Assembly (NCBI GenBank): GCA_028583685.1 | Contig: JAMXIF010000002.1 | Location: 57,954,674 to 58,018,673, forward strand | Length of the DNA: 64,000 nucleotides | Direction: 5' to 3' | Origin: Petaurus breviceps papuanus | Taxonomy: Eukaryota; Chordata; Mammalia; Diprotodontia; Petauridae | Part shown: positions 34,570-45,520 of the stretch, in pieces | How the letters are laid out: each line of letters opens with the position of its first letter | Position numbering within the stretch: position 1 is the stretch's first letter | The notes under the pieces: model-generated | Databases searched by the model: none | What the model was told of the DNA's origin: nothing | What the model saw: only the letters and a program-made list of their open reading frames with translations | Position numbers and translations under genes: made by a program

Positions 34570-35070
34570 TTTTTCTGCCTTAAGTCCTAGATTAATTTGA
34601 AATAAATTATTTTAAAATCTTCAGAAATGTCAGGCTGTATTATTGTGTGTGTATGTGTGTATACCTTAAGCAAAGGGAGGTGCTACTTATGTATACATAA
34701 AAGAACAATACAAAGATCTTCAATGAAATAATTGGATATATCATCTATGATGAATTTATGGGAAAACATGAAGAAGAATTATACAGGATGTTAAGGGGGC
34801 AGAGGGACAAGTGACTGCTGCACTGAAGGAGGGAAATTTCATAGCAGTGAAATCAGGATCCTACCAAGGTCAATCCGAATAACAAAGAGTAAGGAACAAA
34901 AGGAGGGAAGTCATAGGAAATAGAGAAGGATGAGGAAGAAGAGCCTTGCCAACATGATGTCATCAAATTTTGATAGGAACAAAAGGTAGGTGTGACTCTT
35001 TAGAAACAAACAGATGATAGCATAATATATGTGTAATTAAGTAGGTCACAGAATCACATAATTTGAGATA
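34570..35070. other. No recognisable feature
   Basis: Nothing supported. Confidence 0.4.
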
Positions 35071-35076
35071 AATACC

Positions 35077-35760
35077 TGTAATGGAAATGGGAATTTGAAG
35101 ATCTTCCCTGACCCTCCCTCAATAGACGTGAGGGGAGTTTGAAGACCTCCCCTGCTTTGAAAGTAAACTCTGCCTCCTAATAGGCTGAATGTAATCACAT
35201 GGAGCCTGTGATGGAAAGAATTTCCTAAAGGATGGAGCAGAGCCCACAGGAAGCTTTCCTGCTATGAAGATAAACTCTATCCCCTCATAGGCTAAATATA
35301 GTCACATGGAGCCTGTGGTGGGAGGAGTTTGCTGAAGGGAAACAGAGCCCACAGGAAGCTGGTAAGAGCTAGCCAGATGGTAGGGGACAGAGGAGCTCAG
35401 GCAAGGAGACAGAGAGGTTTGTGAGTAAATATTGATCTTGTATTGGTTTGTGGGGAGGCTGAAGGATGGCATGGCTCTCAGTGTTATGGCTTCTGAATAT
35501 CTTTGGTACTATGATGGAATTGGCTCCATGGTTTTGGGATTCTGTTTTCTGGTGTTTATTTCAGTTCTGTCCTCCATCTGGAGAGTTTGGTATATTTTGC
35601 TGATACTTATAGTCATGGTCTTTATTGTGATTGTGGGTGCTGTAAATATTACATTGGCACTACAATATCATATTCTCTTTCCTTTCCCTTCTCTTTCCCT
35701 AGATTTCAATGGTATACTTGTGGAATTAGATGATAGATGTAGAACTAAGTTATAAATAGA
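35077..35760 (+). mobile_element. LTR fossil (endogenous retrovirus-like), forward
   Basis: The start tgtaatggaaatgggaattt and the ctaataggctgaatgtaatc/cacatggagcctgtg block are shared with the reverse LTRs at 42979-43665 and 56435-57040. Within it an approximately 108-base module (about 35159-35266 and 35267-35365) is tandemly duplicated. The sequence after about 35430 differs from the other two, so the right end is uncertain. It includes a 107-codon hydrophobic frame I do not recognise. Looks like a broken solo LTR. Confidence 0.65.
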
Positions 35761-36116
35761 GTCCCACTAGGTTCTCTAAGCATATGGTCAGGGAGTTTAT
35801 ACCATGATGGGAAGAGGACCTCCCTCTAAGGGAGGGAGGCTCATTTCAAATAGGCTGAATATTAGGTGACTAATTCTTTGGTCATAACAACTCATGATAC
35901 TCAAATTGGTCTGTGATTTCATCAATTCATATTTCCCACAATAATGCATATCATACTCTATCCATGCCTATCCCTCCTATACAACTTTTGTCCATGTTCT
36001 CCCATATTCATGGTGTCTAAATAATGTTTTGAGGGCCTTCCTTAATTTCTTCTAACATTCTGAGGTCTCCATCTAGGTGGTGCAGTGAGTAAAGTGGTGT
36101 GCCTGGAATCATGAAG

Positions 36117-36300
36117 TTGCTTTGTTGTTGTCATCTGTCATTTCAGTCCTATTTCAGTCTTCATAACTGAGATCCTATTTGGGGTTTTCTGAGCAAATAT
36201 CCTGGAGTGTTTTGCCATTTCCTTCTGCAGCTCATTTTACAGATGAGGAAACTGAAGCAAACAGGGTTAAGTGACTTGCCCAGGGTCACATAGCTATATG
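36117..36300 (-). mobile_element. MAR1-type SINE, head missing
   Basis: ttgctttgttgttgtcatc, cctatttggggttttctgagc, ggagtgttttgccatttcc, gatgaggaaactgaagcaaac and cttgcccagggtcacatagc. The usual ctgcc head is absent. Confidence 0.85.
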
Positions 36301-36333
36301 TGTTTGTTAATTCAGACAAACATATTTATTAAA

Positions 36334-36494
36334 CCAGGAATGGTGGAGAGCCAGAGAAAATGAATAGAGCCAAGAGCTAGAGTGGCTTGTTCATGAAATA
36401 GCAAAGAGGCCCATGCCACTAGGTCAAAAAGTGCGTGGGGGAGTATAAAATATAAGAAGACTGGAAAGGTGTGTGTGTGGGGGGAAGGGGAACT
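36334..36494 (-). repeat. Second copy of an L2 segment, flanked by inverted repeats
   Basis: It aligns with 33778-33930 at roughly 93% by eye (about nine differences plus one small insertion). That is much closer than independent L2 insertions should be. A perfect 13-bp inverted repeat (agacaaacatatt 36314-36326, aatatgtttgtct 36515-36527) encloses it. Confidence 0.75.
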
Positions 36495-36984
36495 TAACAA
36501 TATTAACAATTGTTAATATGTTTGTCTCAATTTCTTTGACTGCAAAAATCCTGATGATATCAACATCTACCTTCCAGGGTTTCTATGTGTATTAAAAGAT
36601 ATGATATTTGTAAGGTACTTAGCATAGCATCTGGAAAATAGTAGGTGCTATGTAAAGTCTTATTCTCTTTCTCTCCCCCTTGTCCTTCCTCCCCTGAGTT
36701 GAGCACTCTGTCTTCCCTCACCATGTGATCAACCCATATTCTCTTTTCATACAATTCCTTGGTGACATCTTTTATCTCCCCTTTCTCCATTTAGATTTCC
36801 TAGTTGTTGTTTTTTTGGTTGTAGCCTGCTCATATTCACCTCTCCATTGCCCTCTGTGTAATATTCCTTTTTAATTCCTTGGAGATTGTTGTAGTCAATG
36901 TCTCTTTCTAAACCTTGAGTCCTCTGTGGTACAATTATGACTGTGGAATGGTAGGAAAGGGGTAGAGGGCAGTTGTTTTAAATC

Positions 36985-37360
36985 ACAGTTTTTAGATTGT
37001 ATAATTATTCACAGTTGATATTCTGAGCGTGACATCTTTGTCTAATGACCAACAAATAGAGCTACTTTGGGGGAACTGAATATTAGTATTGATAGTCTCA
37101 TGATAAATGAAATTAGGAAAAAGAAAATTGCTGCTAAATACAATCACTTTCAAGTTCTCCTTAGAGAGGAAAATGAAGGATTTCATAGAGTTGGTTTCAT
37201 CACAAGCCCAAAGGCAATAAGAAATGTCATTTTATGGGTCATCTCATCTTGCATTGCTTGCAATGAACATAGGAAAAGGAACACCATGAAGATAATTGCG
37301 GCTTATTTCCAACATCTGTTGCAGGGCGTAATAGATAGAAAAATTCTATACAGAAGTTAA
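36985..37360 (+). pseudogene. RTE endonuclease fragment
   Basis: The forward frame 37067-37360 has NEIRKKKIAAKYNHFQVLLR, then ENEGFHRVGFITSPKAIRNV and NTMKIIAAY. This follows the RTE endonuclease pattern (..GFIVN..., ..MKII.AYAPTS) and matches the reverse remnant at 29505-29920. The element probably continues to about 37560 but is unreadable there. Confidence 0.6.
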
Positions 37361-38168
37361 TGAAATGTTTTAAACCAACTGAATATATAGCTTGATACTT
37401 GGGAACTTCTTGCAAAAGTGGGCAAAAGGAGAGGTAAAGGACCTGTAGACTACTCAGAAATTTCACATTTATACATCATAATACTTTCTTTCAGAAGAGT
37501 CAGCCTGTGTTGTATACATCAAGTACTGGAAAACATAGCAAAATATGAAATTGGCTATAGCTAATAGATGTGGTAGTAATATCCAAATAAGCTGGAAGTG
37601 TGTAGTCATACCATCAATTAATTAGATTAAGACTCAAAATCAATGTAAAATTATATGAAAGGTTAAAGATAAAATGATTATATATTGAACAATTGCATGA
37701 ACGATTGCATGAGCAATACTTGAGGCATCCGAAAGCATCATGGATGAATGATTCCTTCTCAAGCCATGAAAACGCTACCTTCAATGAGTCTTTCTTCATT
37801 CTCATTTTGTATTTATTCTCTTTATATTAATTCTGCATATACTAATATTTGTTCCTGTTATCACTTGTATTTGAATCCTGAGGATCTAACAGTGCTTAGC
37901 ACATGGTAGCACTAGGAATAAAGATAAGGATCTATAATTTTATTGACTTAGGTCCATATTTAGTCACAGAATTGACTGAAAGGGGCATAGAATAGGAATT
38001 CTCATTGTGGTTATTGTATGCTAATTACAAAAAAAATTTATAACTCAGTAGAGCAAAATAGTCTTAAAGGTTCTTTATCAAGAATAGTTTTACCTACATG
38101 TTCATATCAAACATGATTCCAATGAGAAAACTATGCAGTGATCCTTTAGTTATTAACATCAAGTGAGA
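37361..38168. other. Mostly unrecognised; short L2 end
   Basis: The only piece I can name is an L2-like aacagtgcttagcacatggtagcac near 37888-37912. Confidence 0.4.
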
Positions 38169-38169
38169 A

Positions 38170-38352
38170 TTGTAGAATAAGAGCTAGAACAGACCTTTGT
38201 GGTCATCCAGTCTAAACCCCTCCTTTTATAGTTAGGAAACTGAATCTTGAAGAGGTTGAATGAATAGTGCAAAGCCACATAGGAAGTAAACTAGGCCATG
38301 ATTTGAATTTGGTTCATTTAATTTCAAATCTAGCACTTTCCACCATAGCCAC
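38170..38352 (-). mobile_element. MIR-related SINE (gagctagaacagacctt type)
   Basis: tagaataagagctagaacagac, ctttgtggtcatccagtc, ttatagttaggaaactgaatc, gcaaagccacataggaag and a caaatctagcactttccacc head. Confidence 0.7.
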
Positions 38353-38689
38353 AAAACATAGAATTGAGGGCTTGCTATAGTGTTCACAACTATAACTGGG
38401 AAATATTCAAATGGAAGGGGTATTCCCTAAATGTTGAATTCTTCCATATGTTTCTCTAAAATGATTGCCTCAAGTCCCTAAACATGACAGGTCTAGAGCT
38501 TATAATGCCCATGTTGAATTCCAAACACAAAATCTTACATATATATTAAAAAAACATGAATAGATCATAAATATAGAGCTTCCCTAAATCAAAGACTTTT
38601 CATAAGTTAGGGAATTGATTTGGTGTGAGTTTGTACATCTTTGTATGTATACCTGCCTATGCCAAATATTTTTTAACAGAGTGGTGACA

Positions 38690-38960
38690 TTACAACCCAT
38701 CTTTCAAATGGGGACATTATCAAGGAGTAATATGGATAGGGAATGGACCAGGAATTTCTTACTCAGAAACTTCCAGGTCAGGAAACTCCCTCTAAGGTAA
38801 AGGGCAGTACCTGCTAAGCAGTGAAGTCTTGCAGAGCTCCCTGAGGCACTAAGAGGTAAGGTGAATTTCTCTGGGTCGTAAAGCCAATATAATGAGAGAC
38901 CTAACTTGAACCCAGATCTTTCTGGATCAGAAACCAGCTCTCTGTTCATTATGTGACACT
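38690..38960 (-). mobile_element. SINE-like marsupial repeat
   Basis: gaatttcttactcagaaac, gcactaagaggtaaggtg, taacttgaacccagatctttctgg and cagctctctgttcattatgtg. The right half is a reverse SINE. The left half (aagggcagtacct, gcagagctccctgagg) is a companion sequence I have seen linked to it. Confidence 0.5.
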
Positions 38961-39639
38961 GTCAAGATGTGATTATTTATGTTTTCTATTTTACAAAAAA
39001 ATAGTTATGTAACATTAACCTGTTTTAATGTGAACCTCCACATTTGGAATAAAAAACAAACAAGTAAACAAATTCAACTGGATACCTTGCCTTCTGTCAT
39101 CTGGGCCAAACTGTGGGAAAATTTCCACTTCTCTCACCCCCATGCCTGGACAGCCAATGGGTGATACAACAGCAGGGTAGAGTCAGTACTATTCCCAAGG
39201 CACATTTCCATATCTGGATATTTCTTTGCTGTTTTTGTTAATATGAGCTACACTTATTCTCTGCCAAAAGAAGTAGAATCTATCTAAGCCTCCAACTTCA
39301 CTCTCTTTGCATCCTTACATTAATCTCTAAAAAGGGAGATGTTACTCATTCCTTCCTGTTGCAGAATGCTCAAGCACTCCAGATCATAGATCTGAGACAG
39401 GAAGAGAGTCTCTCCTATCCTAATTAATGTGCTTGGACTTCATACACAGGCACCCCATTGGGGAATGAGGTTTGATATTATTTCCCCAACAGAAAACTAT
39501 TTTGCTAAATTGGCACTTCATAGCATAGCACAGCTGTCATTTGAAATCCAAGGCTAGGATAAAGTAAGTTCTTATATCTTCCTTAAAGGCAAAAATCTAG
39601 CTGTTTTTATGTGGTCACAAGAATTTCACACTAAGTAGC

Positions 39640-40620
39640 AAAAATGATTGATTTCTTCCCCCCCCATAACTTTTTTGAAAGTGGGGGTGGATGGAAGGAG
39701 GAAACAAGGGATGGGGAGAGGCAGTAAGACCGCCTGTGTCCTACAGCCTTGTCTGTTAAATAAAAACCATTCATTGCCTGAATCTTTCTCCTTTACACAC
39801 ACGCGGGTTGGGCTTATGGGTATGAATCATAGGATTCCAAGTAACAAGTGCCAACTACATTTTATTAAAAAAAAAAAAGTGAACCCTGCAACCCAGCCTT
39901 CCACCCATCCTGCCCCTCCCCGTCCCTCTCTCTCTCTCTTCCCTTCTCCTCCCCTCCTATTCCCTCCCCTCCCTATCAAGCTCCAGTCTGACTAGCCCAA
40001 GGGGGGAGCAGTGGAGGAGCTATTAAATCAGTTCCCAGGAGGTTTAACACTTGCAGCAATTTGTAGTGAAATTACCAGCTGAACTCGGTTTGGAGCCTGG
40101 CTCTAACCCTCCTTGAAGGGTGTGGTGCCAGAGCAGAGTAATTTGCTGTCTGTAAATGCCTTGAATTTGATTATTGTGCAGAGTATGAAGCTAAAGCAGA
40201 CAGGAGAATGTAGCCGACCAGCCCTTAAGTTCAAGGCACTGTGGTTAAGGTCACCCTGGCTCCTTTCCCTGCCTTATGAAATGCATTGTTGTTAACTTTG
40301 GCTAATCTACAAGATGTGCCAACTGCCTGGCCAGTAAAAAACTGTATGCGACCCTATTTGCTTGGGATAAAGCTGTCTCCTGTAAAACCAGTGTACACAG
40401 GGTGCCTCTGTATCTACCTTCTCCTTGGAGTTGGAGAGGCACAATCTCCCTTCTAATGCAATGAAGAAGTAATGTTTCCAACAGACTGGGATGCTTATGT
40501 AACTGAAAAGGACTGTTGGAAATTGTTGCAAACTCTGTTGCCCTTGCTTCTTATAAGGAATCCTTGCCGGGAAGTACACCAGCGTACTTTCCTCTGCTGC
40601 TCCCCCACCCCCCTTCTTTC
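39640..40620. promoter_or_regulatory. Repeat-poor, GC-richer block, candidate regulatory or unique sequence
   Basis: About 1 kb with no recognisable transposon, flanked by repeats. It contains a pyrimidine-rich tract (39905-39975), cggtttggagcctggctc, and several short non-AT blocks. No long frame or clear splice pair is visible. The call rests on the absence of repeats and the change in composition, so it is weak. 38961-39639 is likewise unassigned. Confidence 0.3.
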
Positions 40621-40642
40621 TCTTGCAATATAATGGGAGTGT

Positions 40643-40882
40643 TGTTGTTCAGTCATGTCCAACTCTTAGTGACCCCATTTGGGGTTGTCTTGGCAAAGAT
40701 ATTGAGGTAGTTTGCCACTTCCTTCTCTATCTTATTTTACAGGTAAGGAAACTGAGGCAAATAGGGTTAAATGACTTGCCCAGGGTTTCACAGCTAGTAT
40801 GTGTCTGAAGTCAGATCTGTACTCAAGAAAATGTCTTCCTGAATCCAGGAGCATTCTATCCTCTGTGCCACTTAGCTGCCCA
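40643..40882 (-). mobile_element. MAR1-type SINE
   Basis: Near full length, reverse: gttgttgttcagtcatgtcc, aactcttagtgaccccatttggggttg, gtaaggaaactgaggcaaat, cttgcccagggtttcacagc, gtgccacttagctgccc. One of the less diverged copies. Confidence 0.92.
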
Positions 40883-40889
40883 TAATGAG

Positions 40890-41062
40890 AATGCACATTT
40901 GTATGACCTTTTTTAGGGGTCTTTCTCCATCCAGCTACTCTAGGAGGGAGGTTGAACAAGTAATATTATCTTCCCATTTACAGATGGGGAATATGGGGTT
41001 GAGAGAGAGTTAAGCAACTTGTTCACAGTCATAGGGCTATTAATTGTCAGAACCAGAAAGGG
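40890..41062 (-). mobile_element. MIR-type SINE
   Basis: Reverse: gcacatttgtatgacc, ttatcttcccatttacagatgg, gttaagcaacttgttcac, agtcatagggctattaattg. Confidence 0.6.
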
Positions 41063-42420
41063 AACTCATTGAATTCTCCAACTTAAACTGCTTTTGTCAG
41101 TCCTGGGCTCTTGCTACTAGAAAGAATGACTGGGCTGTGACTGCTTTGGTTTGTTATTATAGCTGTGCTTTGGACAGGGTGGGGGGGGGTAGGGTAGGTT
41201 TAGGGAAGAGTGGTTACTTATGCCAACAGGTCAAGCCTACAGTTGATTTATCATGGACATCTGGTCTAGGAGTGGTTGATTGCCTGGAATTGATTTGCTT
41301 TATTAGAATAAAACCCTTATATCCGTTCATTTAGTTTTATGTCAATCTATATGTACATTTTTATAAATACATATTTACATGAAATTTGTAATTATATAGA
41401 AAAATAAAAGGCAATATTATACATATTCAGTCAATTATTAGGTCAATTCAATCATTTTGTTTGTACAAATGAAGGTATCATTTTTGGAAGGGTCTTTAGT
41501 ATTTTCAAAGCAGTTTCATTTTTTTTTTTTACTCTATCTCCCAGTTCTGTTGGCTATAGTCTTTAATCCTCAATTCAAGTCTTAAATAGCTGTTTGACAT
41601 GTCTGAATTTTATTTCCATAAATGAGATTTTGCTTAAACCCTCTTATAATCACTGAGCATCTGTAGAGCAGATATTTTGCTGGCTGCTGTTTTGAGGGTA
41701 GAACCACATTACTCCACACAAACTACTGTTGATAAAATTCTGCCTTTTATGAAAACATCAACAACTCTGGTGGTAGGACTGGGTTGTGGGTGAACCTAGA
41801 CCTAAGCCAGAATATCAGAGCGGAGGAGTTAATGAGGAATGCTCATTTTGTTATACCTGGTTCTTTTAATGACTAGAAATCGGGGCATGATTGGAAGACA
41901 AATGATCTTATCGAAATACCCTTTAATGTTGGATACTTGGTCCTAGTAAGTATGTCAAGTGATGTCCACCAAGAAAAGTTACAACCGAAAAATTTCTCTC
42001 TGTTTAGGGATAAAATTCATCACCCAAGATATCTTGACTTTTCAGTTATATTTTTGTCTCCATTCATGTTTAAGCTCCTTGTAAACAGAACAATAACTAA
42101 GAAGGATGCAAGCAGCAAGCACCATAGAAACTCCACCAATCCTGTCTTCACATCAATGTACTTATTAAAATATGCATCTATGAAAAGCTTTAGTTATCCC
42201 ACTAGGGGAAAAACCCTGCTTCATTATCTGGGCTGGTAGACTGTCCAGTTTGACAGCTAGGAATTTCTTTTCTCTAAGTAGTATTGAAAGCGATGTCTTG
42301 GATGACATCTTGTTACCTTGGAGTCAGATAAGTCTGGGACTCTGAGCTGGGTCTGGTGGTAAAGACAGCATTCCTTTTTAATATCAATCAAGTAATTTCT
42401 TTCTTTTCTCACTTCAATTT
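41063..42420. other. No recognisable repeat or exon
   Basis: AT-rich, apart from the G-rich motif at 41177-41205. Nothing else is supported. Confidence 0.4.
41177..41205 (+). other. G-quadruplex-like motif
   Basis: Four or more runs of three or more G with loops of one to six bases (gggtggggggggg, then tagggtagg, then tttaggg). This fits the usual G4 pattern. Confidence 0.6.
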
Positions 42421-42424
42421 CCAC

Positions 42425-42670
42425 TTATTCCACTCTCTCCAAATCCATCCTGAACATAGTCACCTGAAGAGTCTTCCTAAAGCATAATTTTTGTCAAGAT
42501 TACCCCACTCAAAAATCTTCAGTGACTCCCCTTGTGGCATTAAAGATAATTCACAACAATCTGGCTCCTTACTGGTTTCTTAAACACATCAAAACCTTTG
42601 CTCCAATCAGACTGGTGTCCCCATACTAGGACATATACTTTCAATCCCTAGTTCATGGTGATAGTCACTA
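42425..42670 (+). mobile_element. L2 LINE, 3' region
   Basis: gagtcttcctaaagcataat, ccccactcaaaaatcttcagtg, actccccttgtggcatt and acaatctggctccttactgg follow L2 upstream of its terminal block. Confidence 0.65.
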
Positions 42671-42978
42671 AGCTATTCTTATTCTAAAAGATTTAATAAG
42701 AGGCAAATTAGAAATTCACTCTGATGACTATGCAATTAGCCTTGCTGGCTGGAATTGTTAAGGAAGTCCCATAATCTTGATAGTTACCACAGAGAAGTTT
42801 GTCAGCTATTCCTGGTTCTATCTCTCTGGTGGTTGGGTCAACTTGCTATCTAAAGAGTATGGATTAACCATCAGAATGAAATTTTGATTCCTTACCTTTG
42901 GTAAACTCTACCTCTTCTATATTCTTACTATATTTTCCTGAACCCTAAGCATCTGATCTTGGCAAAATGGTGTTTAGG

Positions 42979-43665
42979 AGCAAGCACCCTACATACCCAG
43001 GATGGCTCCTAGCACAGGTTCTTTGAGCTGCTTTTCTAAAGGAAAGCAACTCAAAAAGTGTTAACAATCTTAGTTTAATCAAACATATATCTTTTACCTA
43101 GTTCAGGGGGAAAAGTCAGCACCCTGAACTTCAGAGAAAATACAAACAGAAGTTACAACCAGACAAAAATACAGACAGAGAAAATAATACAATTAAGCAG
43201 ACCAACAGACAGGGTTTTTAGCTGTCTGATCATCACATACATACAGTTGGTCACCAGAGAAAGAACCACCAACATCTGGGTTTTCAAAGTTGGGTGTCTC
43301 AATGGCTTCCCAGTGTCTCATCTGGTCAAATCACACAACTCTTTCCAAAGTGAGCCCCAAAGTAAAACCTCCTCTCAGAGGTTTAAATAGCCTTCTCCAG
43401 GGTCAGAGAACATTACAACCCTCATGACCCACTTGACTACAAAGTAACCAAACTTGTGCCTTCCTGAAAAACAAGCCTTCCTCACAGCCAGCTTCTCCTA
43501 TAGGTTCTGCTCCACCCTTCAGCAAACTCTTCCAGGCACAGGCTCCATGTGACCACATGCAGCCTATTAGGGGGCAGAGTACATTTTCAAATCAGGAAGG
43601 TCCTCAAGTTCAATTTAGGCTTATTAAGGGGCAGGGAAGATCTTCAAATTCCCATTCCCATTACA
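42979..43665 (-). mobile_element. Solo LTR fossil (endogenous retrovirus-like), reverse
   Basis: Reverse orientation, so the LTR start tgtaatggg is at 43665. Shared landmarks with 56435-57040 are the ggctatttaaa TATA-like site (near 43390), a gattaaac polyadenylation-like site (near 43080) and the end block gagccatcctgg. No internal retroviral region lies on either side. Old and broken. Confidence 0.75.
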
Positions 43666-44250
43666 CTCCCAGAAAGAGTAAGTACAATTATGTAGAGTTC
43701 TTTTGACATAGAAGCTATACAATATGAAAAACAAAACCCTTATCAAAAAATTCAATTTCCTCCCCCTAATTCTCCACACACCCTTGTTAACCTCTCTAAG
43801 ACAATATAGAAGCTGTTCACCCCAGAAAATGCACAGATCAGTTTATTTACTATCCCTCTGTCTACATGAATCAGAATTCAAAATTGATCTTCAACTTGTA
43901 ACTCAGTAACAGTAACTAGGAATTGATATGTGGGACATAAGGATAAGATAGAGACTCCTGTGGCCAATGTGTCTCTCAGGTTCAGTTATTTTGTCACAGG
44001 TAACAAGCTCTAATTTCTTCTCACTCTGGCTAGTTCATCTTCAAGAAGCAAGGATATAGATAAAAGCAGGCCATGCAGAGAGGGGAAAAAAAACCACATA
44101 CACACACACACATCCACATACACACCCCTGATACAAGCCACCTATATCCTGTTGCCATATGACAACATTCCCCCTCAATCTACCTAGCTACCATTAGTAG
44201 CATAAGCCTGAATTATCTTAACACTAGTTGGAGGGGGCTGCTACTACTGC
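43666..44250. other. No recognisable repeat except a short (CA)n
   Basis: A CA-rich patch lies near 44098-44125. Otherwise nothing. Confidence 0.4.
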
Positions 44251-44254
44251 TACA

Positions 44255-44462
44255 TCATTTATATAATGATTTACGGTTGACAAAGTGCTTCACATATGTT
44301 ATCTAGTTTGATTCTCAAAACATCCTTGTGAAGTAGGTACTCTTATTATTCCCATTTTATAGGTAAGGAAGTTGAGGTAGAGAAGATACAAGTGATTTGC
44401 CCAAGGTCAAATATCTAGTAAATATCTGAGTCAGTATTTGAACCCAGGTCTTCCAGACTCTG
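44255..44462 (-). mobile_element. THER1/MIR-type SINE
   Basis: Reverse: gacaaagtgcttcacatatg, ttgattctcaaaacatccttg, taaggaagttgaggtagag, gatttgcccaaggtcaaata, gaacccaggtcttccagactc. Confidence 0.75.
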
Positions 44463-44465
44463 AGT

Positions 44466-45250
44466 GCAATTTGTCAATGGACATTCATAAAATGCCTTCT
44501 ATGTGCAGGAACTCTGCTTAGTGTTTGAGGAAAAACACACACACACACACACACACATACACACCTGTCCCTTTACTCCATGTTCTTAGAATCTAATGGG
44601 GAAGAGAAAATGCAAATTCTGTATTAAAAGATTTAGAAAGGAAAAACTGGAGATACTCAACAGAAGGAAGGCAGTTTTAAGAGACTTAGGGGAAAAGGGT
44701 GAGGTTTTCACCAGGACTTAAAGGAAGCCTAAAAGTCAGCAGATGGAGAGGAAGAGGAAGAGTTTTCCAGGCATGTGAAGAGTCAGTGAAAATGCCAGAC
44801 ATCAGAAAATGGAGGATAGTGTTTGAGGAATTGCAAAGAGGTCTACCTCAAAGGATCACAAATGAAATGCAAGGGAGCAAGGTGTAGGAAGAATAGAAAG
44901 GGAGGGGGTCAGGTTATGGAGCTCATTGAACTCCAAATAGAGAACCGTATGTCTGATTTTACATAGTGGTAGGGATAATGATAAGGAACCACTGGAGTTT
45001 ATCAAATGGTGATGATGTGGGGAGAATTGTGACATAGTCAACTTGCTGTCCTTGAGGGCAGGGATTATTTTTGGCCTCTTTTTGTATCCCCAGCACTTAG
45101 TACAGTGTCTGGCACATAATAAGGACTTGATATGTGTCTATTAAATACACGAATGGTAGCTGAATGAAGGATATATTGAATTGGGGAGATATTTGAGGCA
45201 GGGAGGCCAATCAATGGGCCACTGAAATAGGCCAATGTCCATTGCTATTC
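44466..45250 (-). mobile_element. L2 LINE split by another L2
   Basis: Reverse L2: cataaaatgccttctatgtg, an AC expansion (44534-44566), aggacttaaaggaagcc, gttttccaggcatgtg, aaccactggagtttatc, then after 45153 gtagctgaatgaaggatat and tgaggcagggaggccaatc. The second part continues the first after removal of the 45035-45153 L2 end. Confidence 0.7.
45035..45153 (+). mobile_element. L2 3' end nested inside a reverse L2
   Basis: cttgctgtccttgagggcagg, ctttttgtatccccagcac, cagtgtctggcacataataagg, ttaaatacacgaatgg. It interrupts the L2 of opposite orientation. Confidence 0.75.
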
Positions 45251-45399
45251 TCAATATGTTAGATTCAAAGTCCTGGGCTGTTTCTATCCAGAACTGAGGG
45301 GACATGATGTTCAAGGTCCTGGCAGTGTTTGGTGGTTTGATTTTCCTGGTATATAATGCATCCTGTCTCTCCCTCAAGGTGTCTTGTTAACATCAGCTA

Positions 45400-45520
45400 G
45401 GTTAGTTTTCCTGCCTTGGAGGGGAAGGCAATTTATCACCTTTTTCTTATCCCCAGTGCTTAATACAGCTGTCTGACACCTAGTAAGCACTTAATAAATG
45501 CATGTTGACTGACTTTGTTG
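45400..45520 (+). mobile_element. L2 LINE, 3' end
   Basis: tatccccagtgcttaatacagc, ctagtaagcacttaataaatg and catgttgactgact. Confidence 0.8.

Larger units (their letters stand above)
36066..36665 (+). mobile_element. THER1-type SINE, split by two insertions
   Basis: The head tccatctaggtggtgcagtg is at 36070. The 3' part resumes at about 36528 (caatttctttgactgcaaaa, ccttccagggtttctatgtg, gtaaggtacttagcatagc, aaatagtaggtgctatg). Between them lie a reverse MAR1-type SINE and a 160-base L2 segment. Confidence 0.6.

Noticed and set aside
35432-35755. A 107-codon hydrophobic frame as a membrane protein gene
   Set aside because: It sits in the right part of an LTR-like fossil, has no homologue I recognise and no promoter or splice context, so I left it within that element.
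44098-44125. CA-rich patch with ccacatacac units as a separate element
   Set aside because: Too short and degenerate to call more than simple-sequence drift.
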